Source of the DNA: Heliocidaris erythrogramma
Taxonomy: Eukaryota > Echinodermata > Echinoidea > Camarodonta > Echinometridae
DNA: 64,000 bases
Reading direction: 5' to 3'
Assembly: GCA_025617745.1 (NCBI GenBank)
Contig: CM046861.1
Span: 11,494,516-11,558,515 of the forward strand
This document shows, piece by piece, positions 11,231-21,500 of this stretch. The first letter of the stretch is position 1. Every line of letters begins with the position of its first letter. Position numbers and translations under genes: made by a program. The notes beneath the pieces were generated by a model, which saw only the letters and a list, made by a program, of their open reading frames with translations, was not told where the DNA came from and searched no databases.

Positions 11231-11894
11231 TTACTTCATGTAAATGCTAGAAGTCTAAGCACAAAATTTGATTCTCTGGAAACACTGCTATATACTTTGA
11301 AAATTTTTCAATTTTCCACTATTGGTGTCACGGAAACTTGGCTTCATAACACTTCGCCCAACCTATTTAACTTACAAAATTATACACTGATCAGACATGA
11401 TCAAGAAGAAAAGAGAGGAGAGGGTATAGCATTTTATGTCAATGAACAACTACAATTTAAATTCCGAAAGGAAATATTAAAACAAAGTAAATCATTGTTT
11501 TTAGAAATCATGAATTCAAACAACAAAAATATAATCGTTGGATTAATTTACAGACCCCTCATGGTTCTATAAATTCATGTTGTGAAGATCTTGATATATG
11601 CCTTCATACTCTTACGGGATAAGGTAACAATTATATCTAATGGGTGATATCGGATGGGTGATTTCAAATGGTGATTTTAATATAGACTTGTTATCTCATA
11701 GTAGTTATCATGATACCCTTGTTCATATTATTTATGCTAATAGTTGTTATCCGCATATAAATAAACCAACCAGGATTGATGGTCAATCTTCAACCCTTAT
11801 AGATAATATTTTTTCTAACATCTTTGACAAAGACATGACTAGTGGATCACTATACTACGATATATCCGACCATTTGCCATTTTTTAATGTGTAA
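11231..11894 (+). pseudogene. LINE endonuclease domain (fragmented)
   Basis: In-frame pieces read NARSLSTKFD, VTETWL, GEGIAFYV, IIVGLIYRP, then after a frame change near 11565, GDFNIDLL and finally LIDNIFSN and ISDHLPFF. These are the ordered motifs of the exonuclease-endonuclease-phosphatase fold used by LINEs: TETW, GG(I)AxYV, YRP, GDFN and SDH. The reading frame breaks at least twice, at about 11565-11640 and near 11890. Confidence 0.85.
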
Positions 11895-12280
11895 TAATGA
11901 CATTTCAACTAAAAAGTCAGTTAACTCAAGCATGTACAGAAAGCAAACACCCCAAAATACTGAATCCCTCAAAAGTGATCTAGCAAGAGAAGAATGGTTG
12001 GATATTTATAGTGAGTCAGATGCAAATATTGAATCTTTTAATAAAAATTTACAGAAGTATTACGACAAAAATTTTCCTGTGGTATTTGTAAGCAAGAACA
12101 ATAAACGTAAAATGTCATGGATAACAAAAGCAATTCTGCGATCCATACACACAAGGAACAAACTTTATAAGGCTTATTTAACAAACTCTACTACTCTTAT
12201 TAAAAACAAATATAAAACGTACCGGAACAAATTAACTGATATCATTCGAACTTCTCGTAAAATGTACTATTCCGATAAAC
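11895..12280 (+). pseudogene. LINE endonuclease-RT linker region
   Basis: A 178-codon frame covering 11842-12378 carries a lysine-rich linker typical of the span between endonuclease and RT, including KMSWITKAILRSIHTRNKLY and KNKYKTYRNKL. LINE similarity stops after YYSDKLK where the MITE begins. The residues that follow in the same frame are MITE sequence. Confidence 0.75.
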
Positions 12281-12559
12281 TTAAGGGCGCTGTCACATCT
12301 TTCCGGGCAAGCATTGCGTGTGACCTGCGGGGAACAATTTTTGCTACCCGCAGGTCCCCGCAGATGGCCCGCAACTGACAATACCTAGCACGTATCTCGC
12401 GAATCACCCGCAGGTCACACGGACTACACGCAAGTAAAACGTAAGTAGCACGCGTCCAGCAGGTTAGACGCACGCGAAACTCGTCAAAATTCTTGTCTGC
12501 CCGCAGAAATGATCATTTAGCCCCAGTAGCTTGCCCGGAAAGATGTGACAGCGCCTTAA
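12281..12559 (+). mobile_element. TTAA-flanked MITE (family I) inserted in the LINE
   Basis: TTAA occurs at 12281-12284 and 12556-12559. Inside it are near-perfect inverted termini of about 28 bases, starting GGGCGCTGTCACATC and GCGCTGTCACATC respectively. Removing the element with one TTAA rejoins the LINE reading frame (KL then NRVKSN), which confirms the insertion boundaries and the TTAA target duplication. The GC-rich interior is itself rich in short inverted repeats such as GCGGG/CCCGC. TTAA duplication is diagnostic of the piggyBac and Kolobok superfamilies; which one applies is not decidable here. Confidence 0.9.
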
Positions 12560-13710
12560 CCGAGTGAAATCTAATATGTAATCTACATGGGAGGTTATAT
12601 ATGATCTGATTGGCAAGAAAACAAAAAAATCACCTACTAATAATCTTACAATGGATAAAACATGCAGTAATACAGTCTGAAGATATAGCTCATACCTTTA
12701 ATTCCCTTTTTTGTAAATATAGGACGTAATTTAGCAAATATACTCAATAAACCGAACGAAATTTTTACTAAATTTCTTTCTGAACCTACAGCCTCTACAC
12801 TTTTTTTAATCCCATAAATCCTAATGAAATAATCGAAAATAACAATAAATCTCACGTCAAGTAAATCACAAGGTCACGATAGAATCAGTGCTTTTCTCCT
12901 GAAACAAATTATTATTTTCTTGTTTCTCCTCCAGCTCACATGTTTAATATATCTATTAACTCCTGAGTCCCTAAAACTTGCAAAGGTAAATCTCGTTTAC
13001 AAAAAAGACAATCCTCACGAAATAAGTAATTACAGGCTTATATCAATTCTTCCCAGCATATCAAAAATCCTAGAAAAGATTATTTACAAAAGGCTTTATA
13101 ACTTTTAAGATACATTTTCTAAATCTAAATCAATATGGTTTCAGAAGGAAAAAAACATTCAACCGACCTAGCTTTAGTACAATTATATGATAAAATGGCC
13201 ATGGCCAATAGAGAACATGTATAGGAGTATTCATGGACTTGATGGACTTGACCACCATATTTTACTTTAAAAACTTCACTCTTATGGAATTCGTGGAGTT
13301 GCCCTCCACTGGTTTGAGATCTATTTATCTAATAGACAGCAATATGTAGTGTATAATGATGTTTCTTCATATTTCCTATCAATCCAATACGGTGTTCCAC
13401 AAGGGTCAATACTAGGCCCTTTACTCTTTCTATTATACATTAATGAATTAACCAATACAGCGCCTCTTTTATCTTTCATATTATTTGCAGATGACACAAA
13501 CATTTTCTGTTCACATCATAACCCAAATACCCTAGTAAATACACTTAATAATGAGTTACCAAAGTTATCTTTGTGGTTTAAATGCAATAAATTGTCCCGT
13601 AATTTCATGTATTTCAAGCACGTAAATTCTCATGTCATTGATTTTCCTTACGATATACTTTAATGTACCTCTTGAAAGAAAGAGACAAACAAAATTTTGG
13701 TGCGTCATTG
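12558..13710 (+). pseudogene. LINE reverse transcriptase domain (fragmented)
   Basis: Pieces in order are: SKSQGHDRISAFLL (about 12855-12900), KVNLVYKKDNPHEISNYRLI with SILPSISKILEKII (12980-13090), HSTDLALVQLYDKM (about 13157-13197), GVPQGSILGPLLFLLYINEL (about 13391-13450) and FADDTN with the catalytic DD pair (about 13483-13500). These correspond to conserved RT blocks of CR1/jockey-type LINEs. Several frame changes and stops separate them. Coding similarity continues to KRQTKFWCVI at about 13680-13708, where the 485-bp MITE interrupts it. Confidence 0.88.
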
Positions 13711-14195
13711 GGTGCGTTTATCAACTCTTTCTTTCGGCATAAACAGGTTTTCCAAAGGGCTTTCAGTGATTTTTTTAGAGATGATAAACGCAAAGCTGTT
13801 TTGATTATGGGGTTCGGAAAGCCTTTTTGAAAGTCGCAAATTTGTGCTTTCCGAAACAGGTTTCAGAAACAGGTTACAAAAACAGGTTACAAAAAGCGAG
13901 ATAAACGCAAAGCTGGTTTGAAACGACTTTATACTTCGGTCACGAACTACGTGTTTCCACAGAGTACAGTAGCTACGTACGCTGCACTATACTAGCGATA
14001 GCCAAAACAAAAAAGCGCGCGCCGTATAGACCCCTTCTCCTCGGGTCAAACTGCGCAGTGACAACGTCGTTTTTCGACTTGTCGATGAGATGATAAACGC
14101 AACTTATTTTGAAAGCCGCTTGCAAAGGCCTTTGGAAAGGGCTTTTGATAGTGGGTATGGAAAGCCGTTTCAAACGGAAAGATGATAAACGCGAC
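13711..14195 (+). mobile_element. MITE family H, 485 bp, inserted in the LINE RT
   Basis: Terminal inverted repeats begin GGTGCGTTTATCA at the left and end TGATAAACGCGACC at the right. The motif GATAAACGCAA recurs in the interior (about 13783, 13900 and 14090) and again at the right end, giving subterminal repeats. LINE coding resumes at the right border with IDENLNWNEQID, which directly continues the KFW..VI block on the left. Target-site duplication is not clear. No coding capacity is visible. Confidence 0.75.
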
Positions 14196-14239
14196 CTATA
14201 TCGATGAAAATTTAAATTGGAACGAACAGATAGATAACT

Positions 14240-14430
14240 GGGCGTTGTGGCGTGCGCCTGTAATCCAGCCAATAGTGGAAATTATAAAATGATTCAGCGG
14301 ACCCAGGTTCGAGACTGAGTCACGTCTTTCGTATGGTGACGTTAAAGGTCGGTCCCCAGACGTAAATAATCAGATATGATTGATTTGATACGCGTCTGTA
14401 AAAACCTAATTACACACACACACACGTCAT
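14240..14430 (+). mobile_element. SINE with a 7SL-RNA-like head and (AC)n tail
   Basis: The element is bracketed by the 6-base direct repeat ATAACT (14234-14239 and 14431-14436) inside the LINE. Its start, GGGCG then GTGGCGTGCGCCTG (14247-14260) and TGTAATCC (14259-14266), matches the 5-prime Alu domain of 7SL RNA, including the conserved TGTAATCC turn. A B-box-like GGTTCGAGAC lies at 14306-14315, about as far from the A-box-like block as in Alu. TATGGTGAC at about 14334-14342 recalls a further 7SL block. A CAGACG/CGCGTCTG pair closes the 3-prime part, and an AC array ends it. The middle is not alignable to 7SL by eye, so a tRNA-like alternative is possible but less likely. Confidence 0.65.
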
Positions 14431-14990
14431 ATAACTACTTCTATTTCTAGGAATGTTGGTATACTTTATAAAGTAAAGAGATTTGTCCCTTGTAAAAAGC
14501 TCATTATGCTTTATAATTCATTGATATTACCATATATAACATATTGCCATTTAGTATAGGCCACCACCAATAAAACAAAAATCAACTCTATTTACTTATT
14601 GCAAAAGATACCCCTTCGTATATGTACTGGTTCACCATATTTATATCACACCAGCCCAATATTTTACCAACTGAAAACTCTAACAGTATTCGACATCAAT
14701 TCACTACAAAGTTTACTGTTCTTATTTAAGTATCTAAATGACTTGCTCCCTCTTTCATTTCAAAACTTTTATAATTTAAATAACACTATTGACTCCTACC
14801 CTACTCGCAATTCCTCCAATTTTCATCTATCAAACCAAAGTTACTGATTTCCCATAGATCAATAAGACACCACGGTCCAGACCTATGGAACTCTCTCCCA
14901 GAATTCATTAAATCCTGTTGTTCCCTTTACTCATTTAAAGCCAAAATTAAAACGATGTTACTATACTATCTGAATATACAAGGTAAAATT
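14431..14990 (+). pseudogene. LINE C-terminal (post-RT) region
   Basis: Frame pieces read SRNVGILYKVKRFVPCKKL, then MLYNSLILPYITYC, a stretch through LLQKIPLRICTGSPYLYHTS (from about 14595) and PDLWNSLPEFIKS (about 14878-14916). The last matches the WNSLP motif that characterises the C-terminus of CR1/L2/Rex LINEs. The segment has one stop in place of a tryptophan (about 14560) and two frame changes. Confidence 0.82.
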
Positions 14991-15002
14991 TCTGTGTCAA
15001 CT

Positions 15003-15047
15003 CTTCATCATCATCATCATCATCATTATCATCATCAACATCATCAT
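15003..15047 (+). repeat. (CAT)n microsatellite in the LINE 3-prime part
   Basis: CAT units with TAT and AAC interruptions directly follow the LINE coding end. Confidence 0.9.
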
Positions 15048-15385
15048 AAACATGCTTTTAACTTAGGATTTCAATTATTTATCCATTCTGCTTATTTAAA
15101 CATGTTTTAGCTATTTCAAAATATTTGTCTGGGGCTGCCATATTATCCAGCAAATTGCTTATAATGGCAGTCCTTCTTCCGCTAATGATTTTATATTCGA
15201 CGAATTACAATAATTTGACAATTTATCATTTCGTGTTTGTTTTTAAAAAGGACTGTTACATATACTTGTTTATTTATGATTCTTTGTCAAAAAGTACTTT
15301 TGTATTTTATTTTATATTATGTTACCGAAAAATGTGAATGCAGAAGAAAAATAAATCATGTCAAATCAAATTATGGAGATGACGA

Positions 15386-15624
15386 TGACGACGATGATGG
15401 CGATAATCGCAAGATGAAACACAATTTGGTGCGATAATTCTGTTCCGTATAATATAATACAGGGATGGCTATTTAACAACATGCATTTGAATCTTGACAC
15501 AATGAGTGCCTTTGGTAATAAGAGTTTCCATTTCTTGTTGGTAACACAAAATGGAAGCCATTGAAATTCGTAATTAGGCGAGGATGGATAAGGTGCACGG
15601 CGATCCTTTAGTAGATAAGTGAGT
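15386..15624. other. Stretch with no recognised feature
   Basis: Short AT-rich spacer, with a degenerate GAT run at its start, between the LINE end and the GA-rich tract. Confidence 0.5.
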
Positions 15625-15865
15625 GAGAGTGTGTCAGAGAGAGAGAGAGAGAGCAAGAGAGAAAGAGAGGGAGAGAGACAGAAAGAGAGAGAGAGAAAGA
15701 GATGGAGAGAGATAGAAAGAGAGAGAGAAAGAGAGTGAGAGAGATAGAAAGAGAGTGAGAGAGATAGAAAAAGAGAGAGAGAAAGAGAGTGAGAAAGATA
15801 GAAAGAGAGAAAGAGAGTGAGAGATAATATAGAAAGAGAGAGAGAGAAAGAGAAACGGAGAAGGC
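15625..15865 (+). repeat. GA-rich minisatellite
   Basis: About 240 bases built from GAGAGAAAGAGAGTGAGAGA and GATAGAAAGA-type units. Serine/leucine-rich minus-strand ORFs across it are repeat translations. A further (GA)n run lies at 15973-16000. Confidence 0.9.
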
Positions 15866-16000
15866 GATCGAGAGTCGGGATGAGAAAGAAATGCAGGGTT
15901 CAAAAGGGATGTTAAACAAGATAATGATAGTGAAAGAAATTCTATTCTGCTGTGTATGTACTGGAGAGGGGAGACAGAGAGAGAGAGAGAGAGAGAAAGA

Positions 16001-18330
16001 AAGAAAGCTATACCCCAGCGCTCTGGCATCTATTTATTTGTACTGTCATTAGCAGAGAAATGGGCAGAAATGGGTATTGGTATAGCCGCTGGAAGGATGG
16101 GTATATAGATATCTCGACACAGAAAATTAAGCTCTAATGGAAGTTGTCGAGGTTCATTTATTTTGACGATAAATTCGCCAGCCGTATCACTATCCGTTAC
16201 GGCATTTTTCACATATGGTGCGTATTATCAGCCGGGCACTATTCACCACTCAACTCAACTGATAAATTAACGTGTATAATACAATTTACACCAACGTGAA
16301 TATTGAAGAATGACAGTGTTAGAATTGGAGAGAAAAAGTGTCTCTGTAGGAACTATATTGTATAATGTCTTCTGAAGAATTGCATCGGTATAGAAATGGG
16401 TCTTCTTTTGGAAACGAAAACAAAAAACAGAAGAGGAAGTATGCTTTTCTCAATTTTTCTTCAAATTCCGTCCCTGTAGTCCCATACAATCCTACTGGTG
16501 TTGGCATTGTATGTGACCCCGTCATTGTATTGTAATGCATCGCCATTCGGGAATATTGCTGTTGGAAAGAATAAACTCATCTTTTAAACATGGGGGATAT
16601 TCATTTCTACATTCTGTTTCGTTAAATTCAGAAGGATTTGGTAGATTTCGAGGATGTTTTAGATTTCTTAACGGTTCAATAACCCTCCACACAAAAATAA
16701 AAAGAAGAAAAAATGAAAGCAGGCAAAATGAAAGCAGGCAAACATAAATGGAGGGACAATACTGAGAAATTGAGCACATAATTTGTGAGTGTTGTTAAAT
16801 GAGTAGATATCCTTCAGAAATGAAATATATATGTAAATATTTTCACTATTATTTCGTGAAACTTCAAAAAAAAACCATCTGGTCCTATATACGCATTATT
16901 TTGTTGCACAAATAACCACATTATACTATATAGACAAGATTGAAAAGAAAAGAGAGATAATTAAGGTATACCGTCGGTAATCCTACGCACCCCTGGCCTA
17001 CATGTACACGTATGTACACGTAAGACAAATTTTATCCTACGACATATGTATAAACATCGACCAAAGTACATCTAAACTGACATGCTATATAAATCAGTTA
17101 TCTATGGTAGATGGTAATATATTGAACTTTGGGTTATGAACCGGGATAACATTAGGTAACATTTGGGAGCATGCCTATTATGGGGTGTCGAAATTGGAAT
17201 GAAATTTCACTGGAAATACTCCTTTAGTTATTATAATATTAATCTAATCTCTGATATGAAACTTTGTATCAGACATTTTTTACGGGACCGTTCTTAAAAC
17301 AGATATTTGCTTGGACTGGTTATAAACTGCGATGGCATCATTCGATAACATTTTTACCAATTGCCGAAACTATATTTATTGCAATATTTTTGAAGGCTTT
17401 GAATTCACAATCATACTGATAATGAATAACTACTCAGAAACAGATATAAGATCAATATTATGTTTCTCGGCGATTTTCCGTATACGATGGCATTCAATTC
17501 GCTTTTACTGTGGTCTTTTTTTTTCTTAAAATCTCACTATCGATGAATATTGGAACTTAAGGAGCAACTATAAGTACCTTTGGAATCACCAATTTGCCCA
17601 TTACATAAACAATGATAAATTAATTTCAAATCATTACAGGGACTACGTTCAAGGAGTTATAAGGAGTTTAGCAGTATATTAACATCCAGAAACCATAAAA
17701 GTGCACAATTCAAAAGACTAATATTAAGCAAAATTCTTTTGTTTTTCAGGTTTCTAAAATAATCTCCGGACGCATCTGTTTCATCTATATGTTCCCTTCG
17801 ATGCGGCAAATATTCGTTCACAAAGTAGCCTCAGATATTGTTGACCTCTGATCAAAGGAAATAGATGAAATAATATTTCTATCCGACGCCGGAGCCAATT
17901 TTACAAATGGTGTCATATTTCAGATGACATTTCCCCGTTGTTCTTGTTTGAATATCAGTTCTGCACTTTCCGTATCATTTTAAAATTGTGTGAAAATGAA
18001 ACGAAAATGAATTGAAAGGACATCTAACTCACGGCCTCCCCTGAACAATGAGACGACCTCTCTTTCTTTTCTTCTTTTTTTTTTCATTTCTTTCTCCCAA
18101 TTTTGTTTTTTTTTTTGTATAGTTTTGTATAGTTTATTATTCTTTGTATAGTTGATGTTGTCTAGCTCTGACGTACTTAGCAAAATTCAAGCGCGGCGTT
18201 TTATGCAGAAAACAGGTAGATGTAATTTAGTTGATGGAACAACAATATGGTTCCTTGTTCTTTTTTTCTCTCTGATATTCATATTAAAAACGAAAAGAGG
18301 ACTTGACGGCAATAACGTCAGGAGAGTAAA
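16001..18330. other. Long stretch with no recognised feature
   Basis: About 2.3 kb with no terminal inverted repeats, RT fragments or exon-like islets that I could support. ORFs are all below 90 codons and AT-rich. A direct repeat GAAAGCAGGCAAAAT occurs twice near 16714-16743. Confidence 0.5.
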
Positions 18331-18383
18331 AAATATTGGCCCGGAGGATAAACCCGGTAGTCTGGTGATGAGATTGCGTCCCG

Positions 18384-18685
18384 GAGGAGAGACGGGGGGA
18401 AAGGGTGATTGTGCTACCGATCTGATCTTTCCGTGGCGTCACGTCTGTGGTCTTGCATCGCTCTTGTTGTGCGCAACCCCTCTTTTGCAGCGCACCATAA
18501 AAATGCAATTCGTTCATCGTGCATTTAAGTGAATTTTGAGAGGAGACAGAGGACATGTTGATTGTAGTGCCGATCTCTTCATGCCTCCATTTCCTTGGAC
18601 CTAGCTGCTTCACTGTTGTGGACATTCCCTCGTGTTTAGCGCACCACAGAAATGTAATGCCTTTATGTGCGATAAAGCTATGCAT
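18384..18685 (-). repeat. Diverged two-copy tandem repeat of about 153 bp, open in one minus-strand frame
   Basis: Units at about 18384-18530 and 18541-18685 share GAGGAGA, GATTGT, TGCCGATCT, TTGTTG/TTGTGG, GCGCACCA and the ATGCAAT/TGTAATGC region in order. On the minus strand a 133-codon frame (18685 to 18284) passes through both, giving parallel peptide segments (EEIGTTINMSS and KDQIGSTITLSPR) 51 residues apart. The in-frame spacing is notable, but no family is recognised and the repeat may be non-coding. Confidence 0.6.
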
Positions 18686-18689
18686 CTGA

Positions 18690-19330
18690 TTTTCAGCGCA
18701 GCATCATGACTGTCCGTTAGGAACTACGAAGGCGGGACCATTCTCAAAAAATGTGTCAACTGAAATGAATAATGGAAACACACCTTAAAACACAGCGATG
18801 AACTTATCCAGTCAACACGACAGAAAGTAATTTCCTGAACAGATTTATGATTGTTACATAGACAATAGCATTGGTAATATATTCAAAATTGCAATTGTAC
18901 ATTATTTTAATTAATGTTTTTGAATGTCATGTCGGCCTATAAACTGCTAAATGCTGCAATAAAAATGTATTTTAGCACAATAATACTGCTTTCCGTCACG
19001 CATTCTAAACCTTATCATATGTATAAACAAATCGACCTGACTTTAAAAAAAAATGAAGATAGTTCCTGGAAAAGATCCCCAAATATGACACATTCATGTA
19101 CTCATCTATACTCTTAAAACGTAGTTGTTTTGGTTTTAATACCACTTTATAATAACTCTATAACAGAATTATATCGCCAATAATATAAAATTGATGTCTA
19201 TATCCTATAAAGCGTGCATTTTCCACCACGTAATGTGCTCAAGGAGCTCCATTGTTAGCCCAGATCTAGCTAGGATACATATTTCAGCGTTCATACCTTT
19301 CAAGGAATTCCTTCTTCCTGCTGGTACCCA
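18690..19330. other. Stretch with no recognised feature
   Basis: AT-rich DNA without a supported element. Confidence 0.5.
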
Positions 19331-19725
19331 TTAAAGTGATTTGGTAACTTTGTACAGGCTTGATAAAAATCTGAGCTGCCTGGCCTTACATGCTATCAGT
19401 GTATGCAATATGGAGTAAAAATGAAGCGGGGGGGGGGGGGGGAGCACTTCAAAATCATCATATCCTTCACAAAAGTAAAAATATGCAAGTGACCGGAAAT
19501 GCCAGACTCATTTTTCCCCATGGACTCAGTGTTAGACTGAAGCGTATGGCCATACGCTTTCGTAAATGGGAGTATTCAGTCATCTTTAAAATAGCATTAT
19601 ATATTTGAAAACCTTTCTATGCCTGACAATTTACTTATCCTTCTGAACATCATTATATACAAGACAGATATAAAAATTCAACAATTTATTAAAAAAGCTT
19701 CTACAAAGTTACCGAATCCCTTTAA
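19331..19725 (+). mobile_element. MITE family C, copy 2 (complete)
   Basis: TTAA borders both ends (19331-19334 and 19722-19725). Imperfect terminal inverted repeats read AGTGATTTGGTAAC on the left and GTTACCGAATCCCT on the right. The interior matches 8471-8833 and also contains a G run (about 19429-19442). There is no coding potential. Confidence 0.88.
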
Positions 19726-20340
19726 ACACCTGGGTGGAGAGTGGCAAATATAGATTAATGTCTTGTCAAAGGACTGTTGTTCGCCAGTGTTTGAATCCAC
19801 TCTGGCAAAATATTACTATAATGGCAGAGTTTAAAGCGACATTATCAGGCAATAAGCGACAATCATTATTTTTAATTTTTTGTCGTAGAGATAACTATAC
19901 CAAAAATAGCGCTTTGATACTCGTCACAAGAGAGAGAGAGAGAGAGAGACATGTCACGAATCCCAAACTCTTTAATGTTTTCACTTTCCATTGCCAAACT
20001 GATAAGATTGGTCTTCAGTTTGGGTTCCACCAACGATAGACATATGGAGATAATCATTATTGTCTCTTGCATTGGCAATAATTTAAAAAAAATAACAACG
20101 ATGGAAAAGGAAGAAAGTGATGACGGTTAAGGTAGTAATAGTTACAACAATTGAACAAGGGGGTTACGTCGAAGAAAGAAAATTGGGGGTGGCTCTAATT
20201 GCAATCCATACGCCCTGACGGGTCATTAATCGAAGTCAATCATAAAAAAATGTCTGAAAAACAGTATGGAAAAGCAAGATCGCTATTCCCATTGAATTCT
20301 ACGAGTGACAGAAATTGGCGAGTACGCGCTCCTTGTCACG
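19726..20340. other. Stretch with no recognised feature
   Basis: Contains only an (AG)n run at about 19929-19949 and ordinary AT-rich DNA. Confidence 0.5.
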
Positions 20341-20356
20341 CACTACACGTAATTCA

Positions 20357-20448
20357 CACCTAATACAATTTCATTGAGTGGCTAGGACCAAGGGGTGGCG
20401 GACAACACCTCATACAATCTCAACGAGTGGGACCAGGGATGGTGGACA
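20357..20448 (+). repeat. Diverged 49-bp tandem repeat
   Basis: CACCTAATACAATTTCA...GAGTGG...GGACCAAGGGGTGG is repeated 49 bases later as CACCTCATACAATCTCAACG...GTGGGACCAGGGATGGTGG. This weakens the case for the 76-codon ORF that starts here, which also has no ATG start. Confidence 0.7.
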
Positions 20449-20506
20449 GGTGCTGCGCTGCCTGCATCAGTCCTGGGTAGCTCACAGACTTCTCACGGGA
20501 TGAGGC

Positions 20507-20520
20507 GTTGCCATGGCAAC
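20507..20520. promoter_or_regulatory. RFX-type X-box palindrome GTTGCCATGGCAAC
   Basis: A perfect palindrome and essentially the optimal RFX X-box. It sits in a GC-richer island (about 20380-20560) surrounded by AT-rich DNA. X-boxes are established marks of ciliary gene promoters in animals. No transcript start was recognised. Confidence 0.45.
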
Positions 20521-20639
20521 AGCCCAGGACACGATCCCTCATCCCGGCGTTTCGTATACAACGTCATAGACATATTTATTTCTGTTACGGGGATGATGAT
20601 GATGATGAATGGTAAGTGTAAATAAATCCCCGGATATGG

Positions 20640-20760
20640 GAATGAAACGACCTTTCTATTGCTGATACATTTCTAACCTTATTTCTCCCTCGCTCGCTCT
20701 CCCTCCCTCTCTATTTCTCCCTCTCCTCTCTCTTGTTTCTTCCATGCCGCGTTTATTGCT
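20640..20760 (+). repeat. CT-rich low-complexity tract
   Basis: CTCCCTC and CTCTCTC-type pyrimidine sequence at about 20684-20740. Confidence 0.8.
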
Positions 20761-20839
20761 TCAGTTCTTCTTCGTTGAAGCAGGGGGTGTCGCTAGACCA
20801 TTTTGAATGGGGGTGGGGTGTTCGGGACACCAGTAGACC

Positions 20840-21060
20840 CACCATCCAAGAGACCGACAGCTCACGAGACAGACAATGCCGATCGATCTTTTGAACCCTC
20901 AGAAAATGTGTCAGAAGGCCGGCGAGACCAACAGGACTGTCTCTTGGGCTGTCGGTCTCGTGGGCCGTTGGTCTCTTGAACCCTTTGAAACTTTTCAGAA
21001 TTAAGGCTGTCGGTCCCCAGGGCAGTCTCTCACTTAGGCTGTCGGTTTCCAGGGCTTTAA
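20840..21060. repeat. Inverted and direct repeats of GGCTGTCGGTCTC
   Basis: CAAGAGACCGACAGCTCACGAGAC near 20847-20870 is the imperfect reverse complement of GTCTCGTGGGCCGTTGGTCTCTTG near 20955-20978. The GGCTGTCGGT core recurs at about 20949, 21006 and 21039, giving a palindrome-plus-direct-repeat cluster. Its origin is unknown. Confidence 0.65.
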
Positions 21061-21164
21061 CAGAACATGTTGGACTAAATTTGCCGACAAGCTATAGCAG
21101 AAATTTCCCTCCTTGGGGAGAATAGTCCTCGGGCTGAGTTAGTGGCCTTCGTGCCTCAATGACA

Positions 21165-21500
21165 TCAAACAATCAATCGAACAATCAATCGAACAAACAA
21201 AAACAAAACCCAAACTTAAAAACGTTCCTCAGAGTAAAAACTGGTCGTCAAAGTTTCTGCTTGGATGACAAGTGGCCCCCTCCCCCACCCCCCCCAAAAA
21301 AAACAAAAAACAAACAAACAACCAAACACAAAACAAACACAAAAACGCACACACAGACGAATGAATCAAAAAGAAAAACAAAACACGCATCATAAAAATG
21401 CAGACAACCCTCTGTAAATCCACAATTTCCCAAGAAAAAAAAATCAGAATGGAGGCGTTAGATTCCCCCCTCCCCCCCCACCCCCCCCCCCCCCCCCAGC
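21165..21500 (+). repeat. AATC, CAAA and CA-rich microsatellites with C runs
   Basis: Simple repeats AACAATCAATCG (about 21165-21195), CAAACAAA-type sequence (about 21300-21380), and C runs near 21283-21293 and 21463-21498. Confidence 0.85.

Larger units (their letters stand above)
11100..15385 (+). mobile_element. Decayed non-LTR retrotransposon (LINE), CR1/L2/Rex-like, with three nested insertions
   Basis: Reading along the plus strand, fragments of an apurinic-type endonuclease, an endonuclease-RT linker, a reverse transcriptase and the C-terminal region appear in the canonical order, split by frameshifts and stops. The 3-prime part has a CAT array (15003-15047) and ends near AATAAATCATGTCAAATCAAAT (about 15350-15372). 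Three later insertions interrupt it: a TTAA-flanked MITE (12281-12559), a 485-bp MITE (13711-14195) and a 7SL-like SINE (14240-14430). The 5-prime limit is uncertain: coding similarity starts near 11231. Clade assignment is from motif style only. The element is dead. Confidence 0.85.

Noticed and set aside
14240-14430. Human Alu contamination
   Set aside because: Only the 5-prime 27 bases and the B-box region resemble Alu; the rest is unlike any Alu and the element lies inside an invertebrate-type LINE with its own short direct repeats.
20395-20625. 76-codon ORF ending near an AATG|GTAAGTG donor-like site
   Set aside because: It has no ATG start, its first part is a diverged 49-bp tandem repeat, and its end is a GAT microsatellite, so it reads as a repeat and regulatory island more than an exon.
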